Source: Alkaliphilus metalliredigens QYMF
GTDB lineage: Bacteria > Bacillota > Clostridia > Peptostreptococcales > Natronincolaceae
Assembly: GCF_000016985.1 (NCBI RefSeq)
Contig: NC_009633.1
Span: forward strand, 930,001 to 994,000
Length of the DNA: 64,000 nucleotides
Direction of reading: 5' to 3'
The notes under the pieces were generated by a model. It did not search any database. It was not told the origin of the DNA and saw nothing but the letters and a program-made list of their open reading frames with translations. Shown one piece after another: positions 1 to 9,720 of this stretch (within the stretch, counting starts at the first letter, position 1; every line of letters begins with the position of its first letter). The position numbers were made by a program, and so were the translations under genes.

Positions 1-768
1 GATGCGGCTGAAAAGTTGGAAATTACTGATTTACTAGATAGAAGGCCAAAAGAAATGTCAGGTGGACAAAGGCAAAGAATTGCAGTAGGAAGAGCAATTG
101 TAAGGAATCCTGAAGTATTCTTATTTGATGAACCACTATCAAACCTTGATGCGAAGCTAAGGGTTTCCATGAGAGTGAGGATCGCACAGTTACATCAGCA
201 ACTAAAAGAAGAAGGAAAGGCAGCAACGATGATTTATGTAACCCATGATCAAGTAGAAGCCATGACAATGGGAGATCGAATATGTGTATTGAATTATGGA
301 GAAATTATGCAAGTCGATACACCTCTTAACCTATATAATAAGCCCACTAATAAGTTTGTTGCAGGTTTTATTGGAGCACCAGCGATGAATATATTTGAGG
401 CAGAACTAGCCCAGGAAAATGGAAATACTGTGGTTCGAGTAGCCAGTAAAACAATCACATTACCAGAAGAAAAAGCCGACAAAGTCAAAGGACATGTAGG
501 CAAGAAAATATGGTTTGGTGTTAGACCAGAGAACATCCATCTTTTCCAAGAAAAAGATGCAGATTATATAGATGGTGTGGTGTCAGTCATAGAACAAATG
601 GGAAATGAAGAATTTATTTACTTTGAAGCTGAAGGAACACAATATATTTCAAGAATTAACTCTCATGATATGTTGAAAGTAACAAGAGGAAAAGAGCATT
701 GCTTTAGCTTTGATATGAGTAAATGTCATCTGTTTGACTTTGAAACTGAAGAAAATATTTCTTTATAA
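1..768 (+). CDS. Sugar ABC importer ATP-binding subunit (MsmX/UgpC type), 5' partial
   Basis: Energises a carbohydrate ABC importer, presumably the one whose binding protein and permeases lie just downstream. The frame is open from base 1, so the Walker A part lies outside the window. Visible in order are the signature MSGGQRQR, Walker B with FDEPLSNLD, the H-loop THDQVEAM, and a C-terminal TOBE-like regulatory region of about 120 residues containing GVRPENIHL. ATPases of this family often serve several importers, so its link to the local permeases is inferred from position only. A possible internal TTG at 16 is not the start. Confidence 0.9.
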   Translation, partial: DAAEKLEITDLLDRRPKEMSGGQRQRIAVGRAIVRNPEVFLFDEPLSNLDAKLRVSMRVRIAQLHQQLKEEGKAATMIYVTHDQVEAMTMGDRICVLNYGEIMQVDTPLNLYNKPTNKFVAGFIGAPAMNIFEAELAQENGNTVVRVASKTITLPEEKADKVKGHVGKKIWFGVRPENIHLFQEKDADYIDGVVSVIEQMGNEEFIYFEAEGTQYISRINSHDMLKVTRGKEHCFSFDMSKCHLFDFETEENISL

Positions 769-782
769 TAAGGAGTTTGGAT

Positions 783-1853
783 ATGAAAACCAATGACTTT
801 ATTAAAGTATATCTAGAGGGTTACAGCAAGTATAAAGAAAAATGGAATTATGAAGACGGTTGTGTATATAAGGGAGCTCTAGACCTATATAAAGCAACCA
901 ATGATAAAGAATATCTAAACTTTGTAAAAGCATTTATTGATGAATCTATTTCTGAAAGTGGAGAAATATTACGATATGAAATAGAAGAATTTAATATTGA
1001 TAACATTAATACTGGTAAGGTTTTATTTGACCTATATGAAATGACAAGAGAGAGCAAGTATAAAAAAGCAGCCATGCAGTTAAGAGAACAATTACAAAAA
1101 CATCCTAAAACAGAAGAAGGTAGCTTTTGGCACAAAAAAATATATCCTAATCAAGTCTGGTTAGATGGTTTATATATGGCAATGCCCTTTTACGCAGAGT
1201 ATGAAAAGCTTTTCAATAAAAGCCAAGGATTTGAAGACATTCACAAACAATTTATGGTTGTGAGGGACAGAGTAAAGGATTTGGAAAGTGGACTTTATTA
1301 TCATGGATATGATGAGAGTAAAAAAGAAAGATGGAGTCACCCCGAAACAGGATTATCACAAAACTTCTGGAGTCGAGCAATGGGGTGGTTTGTGATGGCC
1401 ATGGTAGACACACTTGAAGTAATCGGTGAAGGAACACCATACTTCCTAGGGATCCAAGAGATGTTAAAAGAGTCAATTGATGCCTTATTGAAATATCAAG
1501 ATAAACAGACATTTATGTGGTATCAAGTCATCGATCAAATCCATGGAGAAGGGAACTATCTAGAGACCTCGGGTACGTTAATGATTGCCTATGGTATTTT
1601 AAAAGGAGTAAGATTAGGGTTTTTACCTGAAGAATACCAGTCCTTTGGAAAGAAAGCTTTTACAGGAGTAATTGAAAAATACCTCGATACAAATACAAAT
1701 CACTTAGGTGGGATTTGTGGTGTAGCAGGCCTAGGGAATACGCCATATCGTGATGGAAGCTATGAATATTACATGTCAGAAAAAATAATCGAAAATGACC
1801 CGAAAGGGGTAGGCGCCTTTTTAATGACTTATAGTGAAATGCTTAGGTCATGA
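783..1853 (+). CDS. GH105 unsaturated (rhamno)galacturonyl hydrolase, cytoplasmic
   Basis: Predicted to remove the 4,5-unsaturated uronic acid from the non-reducing end of pectin-derived oligosaccharides, releasing the sugar that feeds KduI and KduD. The 356-residue protein has the YteR/YesR-like alpha/alpha-barrel hallmarks: VWLDGLYMAMPF near residue 122, whose Asp fits the catalytic acid, then SRAMGWFVMAMVD and YLETSGTLMIAYGI. There is no signal peptide. I chose ATG 783 because AGGAG at 771-775 sits 7 nt upstream; a TTG at 777 is too close to it. The gene follows the ATPase by 14 nt and so is probably co-transcribed. Exact substrate (galacturonyl or rhamnogalacturonyl) is not decidable here. 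Confidence 0.88.
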   Translation: MKTNDFIKVYLEGYSKYKEKWNYEDGCVYKGALDLYKATNDKEYLNFVKAFIDESISESGEILRYEIEEFNIDNINTGKVLFDLYEMTRESKYKKAAMQLREQLQKHPKTEEGSFWHKKIYPNQVWLDGLYMAMPFYAEYEKLFNKSQGFEDIHKQFMVVRDRVKDLESGLYYHGYDESKKERWSHPETGLSQNFWSRAMGWFVMAMVDTLEVIGEGTPYFLGIQEMLKESIDALLKYQDKQTFMWYQVIDQIHGEGNYLETSGTLMIAYGILKGVRLGFLPEEYQSFGKKAFTGVIEKYLDTNTNHLGGICGVAGLGNTPYRDGSYEYYMSEKIIENDPKGVGAFLMTYSEMLRS

Positions 1854-1972
1854 TTTTAGGAGATTGAAGCACACGTTAACATTGGCTAAATATAGGCATT
1901 CATCTGTGAAGAACCACTAAAATTGTATTGATGCATCAGCGATGCATTAAATAAATCTAAGGGGGAAATGAA

Positions 1973-3298
1973 ATGAAGAGAATGGCAAAGACAGTAGCGA
2001 TACTACTTGCATTAACGTTATTATTAACGGCTTGTGGAGGTGGCGACACACCAGCAGTAGATACAGGAGGTTCAGAAGAGCCAGCAGGTGTAGAGGAAGA
2101 GGTTGTTTTAAGATTTTCATGGTGGGGTGGAGATGAAAGACACGAAAAGACGTTAGAAGCAATTGCATTATTTGAAGAGAGGAACCCAGGGGTAAAAATT
2201 GAAGCAGAATATGGTGGATGGTCAGGATTCCAAGAGAAATATGCAACTCAGATGGCGGGTAATACAGCAGCTGATATTATGCAGGTTAACTGGAACTGGT
2301 TGTACATCTTCTCTAAAGATGGTAATGGTTACTATGATTTAAATGACTTAAGTGATTATGTTGATTTATCTAACTATGATCAAGCCATAATGGACCAAGT
2401 CACAATCAATAATAAGGTCAATGCACTACCACTTGGTATTGGCGCCAAGGTATTCTACTATAATGAAACTACATATGCTAAGGCTGGGGTCGAAATCCCC
2501 AAAACATTTGAGGACCTATTTGCAGCAGCAGATGTATTCAAAGAGCAGCTAGGAAATGAGTATTATCCAATTGATGTAGATGCATATGGTGCATTTTTAA
2601 TGGTACTGTACTACCTTGAGCAAACAACGGGTCAACCATTTATGAATGAAAACAATGAAATAAACTACACAGAGGGACAACTGGTTGAAGCATTAGAATT
2701 CTATAATGAGATGGTTGAAAGAGGCGTAACCCCTTCAATGCAACAAAGAGCAGGTGCTGGTGATGTGCCTGTAGACCAAACCCCAAGTTGGATTCAGGGT
2801 AAATATGGTGGGACTTACGAGTGGGATAGTGCAATCAATAAGTTCCAAGCCGCATTAGAAGGAGAGCAAACAATCGTTACGGGCGATTATTTAAAAGATT
2901 TAGGTTCTTATGATTCTGCTTTAGCAAAGGTTTCCATGACATATGCCATTAATAAAGATACAAAGCACCCAGAAATCGCAGCACAATTCTTGAATTTCTT
3001 AGTAGCTGATCCAGATTCTGTAGCCCTTCAAGGAACGGCTAGAGGGATCCCTGCCAATAAAGCAGCTATTGAAACATTAGAGTCAATGGGAATGCTTTCA
3101 GGATTAACCTATGAAGGTAATGTAAAAGCGACCCAATTCTTAGGTAAAGGAATTAATCCATACTTTGAAAGTGGCGAATTACAAGACCTTTATAGAGAGC
3201 TTATTGACCAATTTGGATACGGAAGAATCAATGCACAACAGACAGCAGAAAGATTAATAAATGAAGTAAATTCCATGACTCAGGAATTGGCACAATAA
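1973..3298 (+). CDS. Extracellular sugar-binding lipoprotein of ABC importer
   Basis: Captures an oligosaccharide, probably a pectin oligomer, outside the membrane and hands it to the two following permeases. It is 441 residues long, with a lipoprotein signal: positive MKRMAK, a hydrophobic stretch and lipobox LLTAC with the lipidated Cys at residue 21. The mature part is a family 1 solute-binding protein (FSWWGGDERHEKT, then LFEERNPGVKIEAEYGGW). A GGGGG-type Shine-Dalgarno precedes the ATG. A hairpin straight after its stop probably lets it be expressed above the permeases. The 119-nt gap upstream holds a short palindrome, TGCATC/GATGCA, of unknown role. Confidence 0.9.
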   Translation: MKRMAKTVAILLALTLLLTACGGGDTPAVDTGGSEEPAGVEEEVVLRFSWWGGDERHEKTLEAIALFEERNPGVKIEAEYGGWSGFQEKYATQMAGNTAADIMQVNWNWLYIFSKDGNGYYDLNDLSDYVDLSNYDQAIMDQVTINNKVNALPLGIGAKVFYYNETTYAKAGVEIPKTFEDLFAAADVFKEQLGNEYYPIDVDAYGAFLMVLYYLEQTTGQPFMNENNEINYTEGQLVEALEFYNEMVERGVTPSMQQRAGAGDVPVDQTPSWIQGKYGGTYEWDSAINKFQAALEGEQTIVTGDYLKDLGSYDSALAKVSMTYAINKDTKHPEIAAQFLNFLVADPDSVALQGTARGIPANKAAIETLESMGMLSGLTYEGNVKATQFLGKGINPYFESGELQDLYRELIDQFGYGRINAQQTAERLINEVNSMTQELAQ

Positions 3299-3307
3299 TA
3301 AGGTGTG

Positions 3308-3325
3308 AGGGAGATTCGTCTCCCT
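3308..3325 (+). terminator. Intra-operon attenuator hairpin after binding-protein gene
   Basis: AGGGAGA-TTCG-TCTCCCT is a perfect 7-bp stem with a UUCG-type tetraloop, followed by TTCTTTAT. It lies between the binding protein stop and the permease Shine-Dalgarno, where partial termination or 3'-end protection usually raises binding-protein levels. Confidence 0.7.
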
Positions 3326-3350
3326 TTCTTTATCCTAGAAGGAGGCAAGT

Positions 3351-4235
3351 ATGAAGGCAAACCTGAAAAAGTATGAAGGTTATCTGTATATAGCGCCATG
3401 GTTGATTGGAATTCTAGTGTTTACAGCTTACCCCTTCATCACATCATTCGTATTAAGTCTTACTGATTACAATTTAGTTGCTAGTCCTAACTTCATTGGT
3501 TTAGATAACTATAAAAGAATGATCAATACCCCTATGTTTTGGACGTCCTTTACCAATACAATTAAGTATGTGGTTTTAACAGTACCATTGAAGTTAGCAT
3601 TTGCACTATTTATTGCCTACATTCTTAATTTTAAATTAAAGGGAGTTAACTTCTTCAGAACTGCTTATTATCTACCCTCGATTTTAGGTGGTAGCGTTGC
3701 CGTCGCAGTTTTATGGAGGTTTATATTTGCAGATACAGGTTTTGTTAACCTGATTTTAGGTACCGTAGGAGTCGATCCCATCAGCTGGCTTGGGGATCCA
3801 AGATATGCTGTATTCACCATCAGTTTACTGCGCGTATGGCAATTTGGATCTGCCATGGTTATTTTCCTAGCAGCATTAAAAAATATTCCAGAGTCTCTCT
3901 ATGAAGCCGCAAAGATTGATGGAGCCACAAAGATGGCAACTTTCCTCAAAGTGACTTTACCAATGATTACACCCGTTGTATTCTTCAACTTTATTATGCA
4001 GCTAGTGCAAGCATTCCAAGAGTTTAATGGACCCTATATTATTACCGGTGGTGGGCCACTTAATTCAACCTATTTGTTCCCATTGTATATTTATGATAAC
4101 TCCTTTAAGTATTTTAGAATGGGATATGGTAGTGCATTATCATGGTTCTTATTTGTGGTCATTATGATATTTACACTAATCACCTTTAGGTCTGAGAAGT
4201 ATTGGGTGTATTACTCTGATGAGGGAGATGAATGA
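3351..4235 (+). CDS. Sugar ABC importer permease, UgpA/LplB type
   Basis: First of two integral membrane subunits of the importer. It is 294 residues with about six membrane spans and the EAA loop IPESLYEAAKIDGATKMATFLKVTLPMI near residues 182-205 that docks to the ATPase. A GGAGG motif precedes ATG 3351. Its stop overlaps the start of the next permease by 4 nt (ATGA), the usual sign of translational coupling. Family membership is clear; the oligogalacturonide specificity comes only from the neighbouring GH28, GH105 and Kdu genes. Confidence 0.9.
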   Translation: MKANLKKYEGYLYIAPWLIGILVFTAYPFITSFVLSLTDYNLVASPNFIGLDNYKRMINTPMFWTSFTNTIKYVVLTVPLKLAFALFIAYILNFKLKGVNFFRTAYYLPSILGGSVAVAVLWRFIFADTGFVNLILGTVGVDPISWLGDPRYAVFTISLLRVWQFGSAMVIFLAALKNIPESLYEAAKIDGATKMATFLKVTLPMITPVVFFNFIMQLVQAFQEFNGPYIITGGGPLNSTYLFPLYIYDNSFKYFRMGYGSALSWFLFVVIMIFTLITFRSEKYWVYYSDEGDE

Positions 4236-5164
4236 TGAAAGCTAAAGTGGAAGCCCAAGAAAAACAAATACTTAATGACGAGATGAACATCGAAGAAAGA
4301 GATCGGATTTTAAGAAAACGAAGAATTAGAAAGAGTAAAATCAATGCAGGGTTGCGCTATACAGTTCTGGTTGCAGTTGGGATGCTTATGCTTTATCCAC
4401 TGGTTTGGTTAATTGGGGCGTCATTTAAAACAAATGCTGAAATTTTCACATCGATTGGCTTCCTACCTAATTCATTTGATTTTTCAGGCTATGTTAATGG
4501 ATGGAGAACATCAACACAATACACATTTGCAACCTATTTTATGAATACATTTAAAATTGTCATTCCAAAGGTTATTTTAACAATGATTTCAACGACGATC
4601 ACTGCCTATGGATTTGCTCGGTTTAAAATGAAAGGCAAAAAAGTATTTTTCATGATCTTAATTGCAACATTGCTATTACCAAATGTCGTCTTAAGAATAC
4701 CACAGTATCTAATGTATCGTGACTTTGGTTGGTTAAATAGTTATAAACCATTGGTTGTACCAGCGGCCTTTGCAACAGATGCATTCTTTGTCTTTATGAT
4801 GATTCAATTTATGAGAGGAATTCCAAAGGATTTAGAGGAAGCGGCACGAATTGATGGGTGTAACTCATTACAGGTACTGTACTACATTTTAATGCCAATG
4901 CTAAAGCCAGCGATTATTTCTGTAGGACTGTTTCAATTTATGTGGACAATGAACGACTTTTTAGGACCATTGATTTACTTATCTAGTGTTGAAAAGTATC
5001 CTGTATCCATTGCCCTGAAGATGTCCATGGATGCCAGTGCATTGGTTCACTGGAATCAAATTATTGCAATGTCAGTGATCGCTTTAATACCATCATTAGT
5101 TGTGTTCTTTGCTGCACAAAGATACTTTGTTGACGGTATATCAACTTCGGGAATAAAGGGGTAG
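4232..5164 (+). CDS. Sugar ABC importer permease, UgpE/LplC type
   Basis: Second membrane subunit of the importer, 310 residues. A charged N-terminal stretch of about 40 residues (EERDRILRKRRIRKSK) precedes the first span, which is longer than in many relatives. The EAA loop is IPKDLEEAARIDGCNSLQVLYYILMPML near residue 192. The C-terminus QRYFVDGISTSGIKG is typical of this half of the permease pair. The start overlaps the previous stop. The polygalacturonase gene begins 5 nt after its stop, tying import directly to depolymerisation. Confidence 0.9.
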   Translation: MMKAKVEAQEKQILNDEMNIEERDRILRKRRIRKSKINAGLRYTVLVAVGMLMLYPLVWLIGASFKTNAEIFTSIGFLPNSFDFSGYVNGWRTSTQYTFATYFMNTFKIVIPKVILTMISTTITAYGFARFKMKGKKVFFMILIATLLLPNVVLRIPQYLMYRDFGWLNSYKPLVVPAAFATDAFFVFMMIQFMRGIPKDLEEAARIDGCNSLQVLYYILMPMLKPAIISVGLFQFMWTMNDFLGPLIYLSSVEKYPVSIALKMSMDASALVHWNQIIAMSVIALIPSLVVFFAAQRYFVDGISTSGIKG

Positions 5165-5169
5165 AATAT

Positions 5170-6729
5170 ATGAAGTTTGAGATCATATCAATCACATCCA
5201 GGACCGCTACAATAGAAGTTGTAGGTGACGAATGTGTTTTTGCAAAACATCCCTTTGAAATCTATATTAATGGTAGCTTAAGTGGAAAATCAAATAGGAA
5301 TGTCACAACGATATCTGAACTTGAGCCAAGTACGGAGTATGAAATCTATATAAAGGATACACAGACCTTATCCCATAGTGGTGTCAAGGTCTTTAAAACA
5401 GAATATGAATCTGTCACATTGAATGTAAAGGATTTTGGAGCAACAGGAACCGGTGAAAAGCATGATACAGCTTCATTACAGGCAGCGATCATGTCTTGTC
5501 CACCTAGTGGGAGAGTGCTGATTCCTGAAGGAACATATTTAACAGCGCCCCTTTATCTTAAAAGTAATATTACTTTGGAAATACAAAAAGGAGCAAAACT
5601 ACTGGGAAGCAATGTGAGAGAAGATTATCCCATATTACCAGGTACTACAAAAACCACTGATGGTAAAGATGAATTTTATTTGGGCTCATGGGAAGGTGAT
5701 CCCATGGACTGTTTTGCAAGTCTCCTAACGGGTATTGGTGTCAATAATGTGAAAATTATTGGTAAAGGAATCATAGATGGCAATGCTTCATTTGATAATT
5801 GGTGGAAGGATGCAAAGAAAAAGCGTGTTGCATGGAGACCTAGATTGATATTCATAAAAAACTGTAGGGACATTTTAATTGAAGAGGTTACGGTTCAAAA
5901 TTCCCCATCATGGACAATACATCCAATGTTTTCACAAAATTTACAATTGATTAACTTAAAAGTAATCAATCCTAAAGATTCCCCAAACACAGATGGGATT
6001 AACCCTGAGTCCTGTCAAAATGTAAAAATCATAGGTGTTGATTTTTCAGTTGGAGATGATTGTATTGCAATTAAATCTGGCAAGTTGTATTTAGGTCAAA
6101 GATTAAAAATTGCTTCCCAGGATATTATGATTCGAAATTGCCACATGAAATTTGGCCACGGAGGGATCGTAATTGGGAGCGAAATGGCAGGGGGCGTAAA
6201 AAATGTTTCTGCCATCAGATGTATCTTTGAAGAGACAGATCGTGGGATTCGAATTAAAACAAGAAGAGGGAGAGGTAAAGACGGGGTTATTAATGGCATT
6301 AATGCTGAAAACATTGTGATGAAAAAAGTTTTGACTCCCTTTGTGATAAACACTTTTTATTTCTGTGATCCAGATGGGAAAACAGAGTACGTTTGGAGCA
6401 AGGAAAAGCTCCCGGTAGATGAGAGAACACCGGTTGTTAAAAATGTTTACTTAAAGAACATGATTTGTGAAGACTGTGAGGTGGCTGCAGGGTTCATTTA
6501 CGGATTACCAGAGTGCAAGATAGAGAACATTATACTAGAAGACATTAAAGTCAGCTTTGCATTAGATGCAAAGGAAGGATACCCTGCAATGATGAGTCAC
6601 TTGGATAAGCAATTGAGAGCAGGATTCTTTATTGGAAATGCTAAAAATGTAAAAATTAAGAACTTCACTGTGGAAAATGGAATGGGTGAGCCATTTATAT
6701 TTTCTGAAGTAGAAGCGTTATCTTATTAA
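5170..6729 (+). CDS. GH28 polygalacturonase / exo-polygalacturonosidase, cytoplasmic
   Basis: Hydrolyses alpha-1,4 bonds between galacturonic acids. At 519 residues it starts with a fibronectin-III-like segment (about residues 1-80, with [11 protein letters not shown]) and continues as a right-handed beta-helix opening with [21 protein letters not shown]. All GH28 catalytic signatures are present: [19 protein letters not shown] (Asp pair), [13 protein letters not shown] (His) and [11 protein letters not shown]. No signal peptide is visible, so it should act on imported oligomers. The FnIII-plus-helix layout resembles exo-acting members; exo mode is inference. It is the fourth gene in the tightly packed transport run. 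Confidence 0.93.
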   Translation: MKFEIISITSRTATIEVVGDECVFAKHPFEIYINGSLSGKSNRNVTTISELEPSTEYEIYIKDTQTLSHSGVKVFKTEYESVTLNVKDFGATGTGEKHDTASLQAAIMSCPPSGRVLIPEGTYLTAPLYLKSNITLEIQKGAKLLGSNVREDYPILPGTTKTTDGKDEFYLGSWEGDPMDCFASLLTGIGVNNVKIIGKGIIDGNASFDNWWKDAKKKRVAWRPRLIFIKNCRDILIEEVTVQNSPSWTIHPMFSQNLQLINLKVINPKDSPNTDGINPESCQNVKIIGVDFSVGDDCIAIKSGKLYLGQRLKIASQDIMIRNCHMKFGHGGIVIGSEMAGGVKNVSAIRCIFEETDRGIRIKTRRGRGKDGVINGINAENIVMKKVLTPFVINTFYFCDPDGKTEYVWSKEKLPVDERTPVVKNVYLKNMICEDCEVAAGFIYGLPECKIENIILEDIKVSFALDAKEGYPAMMSHLDKQLRAGFFIGNAKNVKIKNFTVENGMGEPFIFSEVEALSY

Positions 6730-6754
6730 TAATAAAATACGAGGAGGAATAATT

Positions 6755-7588
6755 ATGCTAGAGGTAAGGTATGCATCAAGTAATAAAGATGCGAAAAGTT
6801 ACGATACAATGAGATTAAGAGAGGAATTTCATATTGATGGCCTTTTTCAGAAAGATGAAATTAAGATGGTTTACTCTCATATTGATCGGATTATTGCAGG
6901 ATCAGTCTGTCCTGTAGAAAAGGAATTAAAGCTAGAAGTAGGAAAGGAAATTGGGGCTGAATATTTCTTGGAAAGAAGAGAGTTAGGAATCATCAATATC
7001 GGAGGAAGTGGAATTGTTACCCTTGATGGTGAAGTACAAGAGCTAGAAAAGGGAGATGGCCTATACGTTGGAAAGGGGATTAAGGATGTTGTATTTAAGA
7101 GTGTCGATCCAGGGAAGCCTGCTAAATTCTACATTAACTCAGCTCCAGCCCATGCGTCATATCCCACAGTGAAAATTAATGTAAAAGATGCCAGTCCTGT
7201 AAAATTAGGGTCAAAGGAAGAACTAAATCAGAGAACGATCTATCAATATGTACATCCAAATGTATGCCAGTCATGCCAATTATTGATGGGGATGACAATA
7301 TTGGAAGACGGTTCGGTATGGAACACAATGCCTTGTCATACCCATGATAGAAGAATGGAAGTATACTTCTACTTTGATATGGATGATGATGCCATGGTAT
7401 TTCATATGACAGGAGAGCCAAAAGAAACGAGACATATTATTATGAGAAATGAAGAAGCTGTTATTTCACCATCTTGGTCAATTCACTCAGGAGTAGGAAC
7501 AAAAAAGTATACGTTTATCTGGGGAATGGTAGGAGAAAACCAAACCTTTACGGATATGGACCATATTAATAATAAAGATTTATTATAA
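6755..7588 (+). CDS. kduI: 5-keto-4-deoxyuronate isomerase (4-deoxy-L-threo-5-hexosulose-uronate ketol-isomerase)
   Basis: Converts 5-keto-4-deoxyuronate, the rearranged unsaturated galacturonate, to 2,5-diketo-3-deoxygluconate, the substrate of the next enzyme KduD. The 277-residue length is that of the family. The metal-binding cupin signature [16 protein letters not shown] is intact near residues 195-210, and the N-terminus ([16 protein letters not shown]) is typical. A GAGGAGG Shine-Dalgarno precedes ATG 6755. It follows the polygalacturonase by 25 nt. Confidence 0.95.
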   Translation: MLEVRYASSNKDAKSYDTMRLREEFHIDGLFQKDEIKMVYSHIDRIIAGSVCPVEKELKLEVGKEIGAEYFLERRELGIINIGGSGIVTLDGEVQELEKGDGLYVGKGIKDVVFKSVDPGKPAKFYINSAPAHASYPTVKINVKDASPVKLGSKEELNQRTIYQYVHPNVCQSCQLLMGMTILEDGSVWNTMPCHTHDRRMEVYFYFDMDDDAMVFHMTGEPKETRHIIMRNEEAVISPSWSIHSGVGTKKYTFIWGMVGENQTFTDMDHINNKDLL

Positions 7589-7613
7589 GTGATTAAAACC
7601 ATAGATAAGGAAG

Positions 7614-7657
7614 GAAATTGCTGCATTCTAATACTGATAAAATACAATAGCAATTTC
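7614..7657. repeat. Inverted repeat between kduI and kduD
   Basis: GAAATTGCT at 7614-7622 and AGCAATTTC at 7649-7657 are perfect 9-bp arms separated by 26 nt in the 96-nt gap. There is no T tract, so it is not a standard terminator. An operator or an mRNA processing/stability hairpin are both possible. Confidence 0.4.
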
Positions 7658-7684
7658 ATAAAGTTTTAAGGAGGAGGGGAAGGG

Positions 7685-8464
7685 ATGAGAAATACAGAAT
7701 ATTTAATGGAACAATTTAGTTTGTCTGGGAAGGTAGCAATGGTGACCGGGGGAAATAGTGGCATTGGATTTGCTATTGCAAAGAATTTTGCAAGAGCTGG
7801 GGCAGACCTGTTTATTTATAGCCATTCCACGAGAAATATTGATGTCGTTAAAGCAGAAATCGAAGCCATTGGTAGTCAGGTGAAATTTGCCCAAGGAAAT
7901 TTAGACCAAGAAGAAGATGCAATGGAAGCTGTAGAAAAATGTATTGAAGCCTATGGGAAAATAGACATTTTACTTAATAATGCGGGAACCATCCATAGAG
8001 CGCCTCTGTTAGAAGGGGATAACGAGGGATGGAAAAATGTGATCGATCTAAACTTAAGTTCAATATACTATCTTTCTAAGGTAGCTGCTAAGTATATGGT
8101 TGCAAATGGAAGGGGAAAAATCATTAACATTGCATCCATGTTATCCTTTCAGGGTGGGAAATTTGTACCATCATATACTGCTTCTAAGCATGGTGTAGCT
8201 GGGTTAACAAAGGCCTTTGCCAATGAATTAGCAGATAAAAATATTCAAATCAATGCCATTGCACCAGGCTACATTGAGACTGCCAATACAGCGCCAATTC
8301 GAGCTGATGAGAAGCGCAATGCGGAAATTCTTGGACGCATTCCTGCAGCTAGATGGGGAAAACCTGAAGATTTAGGGGCAACCGCAGTGTTTTTAGCATC
8401 TAATGCTTCTAACTATATGAATGGGCATGTATTATGTGTGGATGGTGGTTGGTTAGTTAGATAA
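7685..8464 (+). CDS. kduD: 2-dehydro-3-deoxy-D-gluconate 5-dehydrogenase (KduD-type SDR)
   Basis: NAD(P)H-dependent reduction of 2,5-diketo-3-deoxygluconate to 2-keto-3-deoxygluconate (KDG), completing the unsaturated-uronate branch. It is a classical short-chain dehydrogenase of 259 residues: cofactor motif TGGNSGIGFAIA at 21-32, NNAG near 99, catalytic Ser in NIASMLSF, YTASKHG, and the C-terminal NYMNGHVLCVDGGW. The start ATG 7685 follows GGAGGAGGGG. KDG kinase and KDPG aldolase are not in this window. Confidence 0.9.
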   Translation: MRNTEYLMEQFSLSGKVAMVTGGNSGIGFAIAKNFARAGADLFIYSHSTRNIDVVKAEIEAIGSQVKFAQGNLDQEEDAMEAVEKCIEAYGKIDILLNNAGTIHRAPLLEGDNEGWKNVIDLNLSSIYYLSKVAAKYMVANGRGKIINIASMLSFQGGKFVPSYTASKHGVAGLTKAFANELADKNIQINAIAPGYIETANTAPIRADEKRNAEILGRIPAARWGKPEDLGATAVFLASNASNYMNGHVLCVDGGWLVR

Positions 8465-8466
8465 GT

Positions 8467-8495
8467 TTGATATAATCTGATGTAAGAAGTATAAT
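8467..8495 (+). promoter_or_regulatory. Sigma-A-type promoter for LacI-family regulator
   Basis: TTGATA (8467-8472), a 17-nt spacer and TATAAT (8490-8495) lie directly after the kduD stop and about 100 nt before the regulator start. The regulator can therefore be transcribed independently of the pectin operon. Confidence 0.7.
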
Positions 8496-8592
8496 TAATT
8501 ATGAAGCTTCGCTTATTATGGCTGAGGGAGAAGCTTTTCGAGGCTACGACTAATTATTTAAAGCAATGTTATTTATAGATAGAGGTGAAAAG

Positions 8593-9603
8593 ATGAGTGT
8601 TACCATAAAGGATATAGCAAGATTGGCTAATGTTTCTCATACAACAGTTTCAAGAGCTTTAAATAATAGTTCTTTGATTAATAAGGAAACGAAAATTAGA
8701 ATCAAAAAAATAGCTGAAGAAGTTCATTATACTCCTAATTATAGTGCTAGAAGCTTAGTATTAGACAAATCATATAATATTGGATTGTTTTTTCGGACAA
8801 TTAATAGAGGAACATCATCTGGATTCTTCCAAGAAGCTGTCCGGGGAGTCAATGAGGTAATCAAGGGAGACTATAATTTAATTGTTAAGGGAATTGATGA
8901 CTACGATGGGTTTAGTCGGGTGAGTCGGCAAAACTTTGATGGTGTCATTGTGATGAGCCAAAGCAGCAAAGATAATGCCTTTATTTATCATGTATTAAAT
9001 AATTCGATCCCATTGGTCGTACTAAACAGAGAATTAAAAGAAGATAACTTGGTAAACATTCTATCTGATGATAAAAAGGGTTGCTATCGTGCAACGGAGT
9101 ATTTGATTAAATGTGGTCATAAAAAAATAGCACTGATCGAAGGCAAAGAGGGTTTTGAATCAACTAAAGAGAGAAAAGATGGCTTTATAGAAGCCCTCTT
9201 AGATTATAAAATAACCATTGATAAGGAACTAATTGAAAAAGGAAATTACGATTTAAAGAGTGGATATGAAGCCATGATGAGGCTACTAGAAAAAAATGAA
9301 TTACCCACTGCTGTATTTTGCTCAAATGATGATATGGCCTTAGGGGCTATGAAGGCTATAGGAGAAAAGGGACTCAGGATTCCAGAGGACATTTCCATAA
9401 CCGGGTTTGATGATAATGTACACTCCGCATATTTGACACCAGCCTTGACAACTGTCAAAAAACAAGTAGAAGTCATTAGTAGAGAAGGTGCCCAATATCT
9501 GTTAAAAATCATTAATCGAGAACTAATAAAAAAGGAAACCATTTTTATTAATACAGATTTAGTGATTCGAGATTCAGTGAAAAATGTTGAAAATAAAGAA
9601 TGA
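8593..9603 (+). CDS. LacI/GalR-family transcriptional regulator
   Basis: Likely local regulator of the pectin genes. The N-terminal helix-turn-helix TIKDIARLANVSHTTVSRALN is at residues 4-24, followed by the hinge helix YTPNYSARSLV and a periplasmic-binding-protein-like effector domain ending with TGFDD and the LTTVKKQ-type segment. It has 336 residues from ATG 8593, chosen because GAGGTGAAA lies 3-10 nt upstream; an upstream ATG at 8566 lacks such a site. Effector and operators are unknown; an uronate-type ligand is inferred from neighbours. Confidence 0.88.
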   Translation: MSVTIKDIARLANVSHTTVSRALNNSSLINKETKIRIKKIAEEVHYTPNYSARSLVLDKSYNIGLFFRTINRGTSSGFFQEAVRGVNEVIKGDYNLIVKGIDDYDGFSRVSRQNFDGVIVMSQSSKDNAFIYHVLNNSIPLVVLNRELKEDNLVNILSDDKKGCYRATEYLIKCGHKKIALIEGKEGFESTKERKDGFIEALLDYKITIDKELIEKGNYDLKSGYEAMMRLLEKNELPTAVFCSNDDMALGAMKAIGEKGLRIPEDISITGFDDNVHSAYLTPALTTVKKQVEVISREGAQYLLKIINRELIKKETIFINTDLVIRDSVKNVENKE

Positions 9604-9720
9604 AAAATCTGTAAGGCTAAGTAAGGAAGTTGCATCTTCAAGGTGAAACACTAGGAAGTGGCTACCGGGGATGCATTCCTTATTTAAATAACCAAAGAGT
9701 AGAAATTTTTTTGCAAGTCA

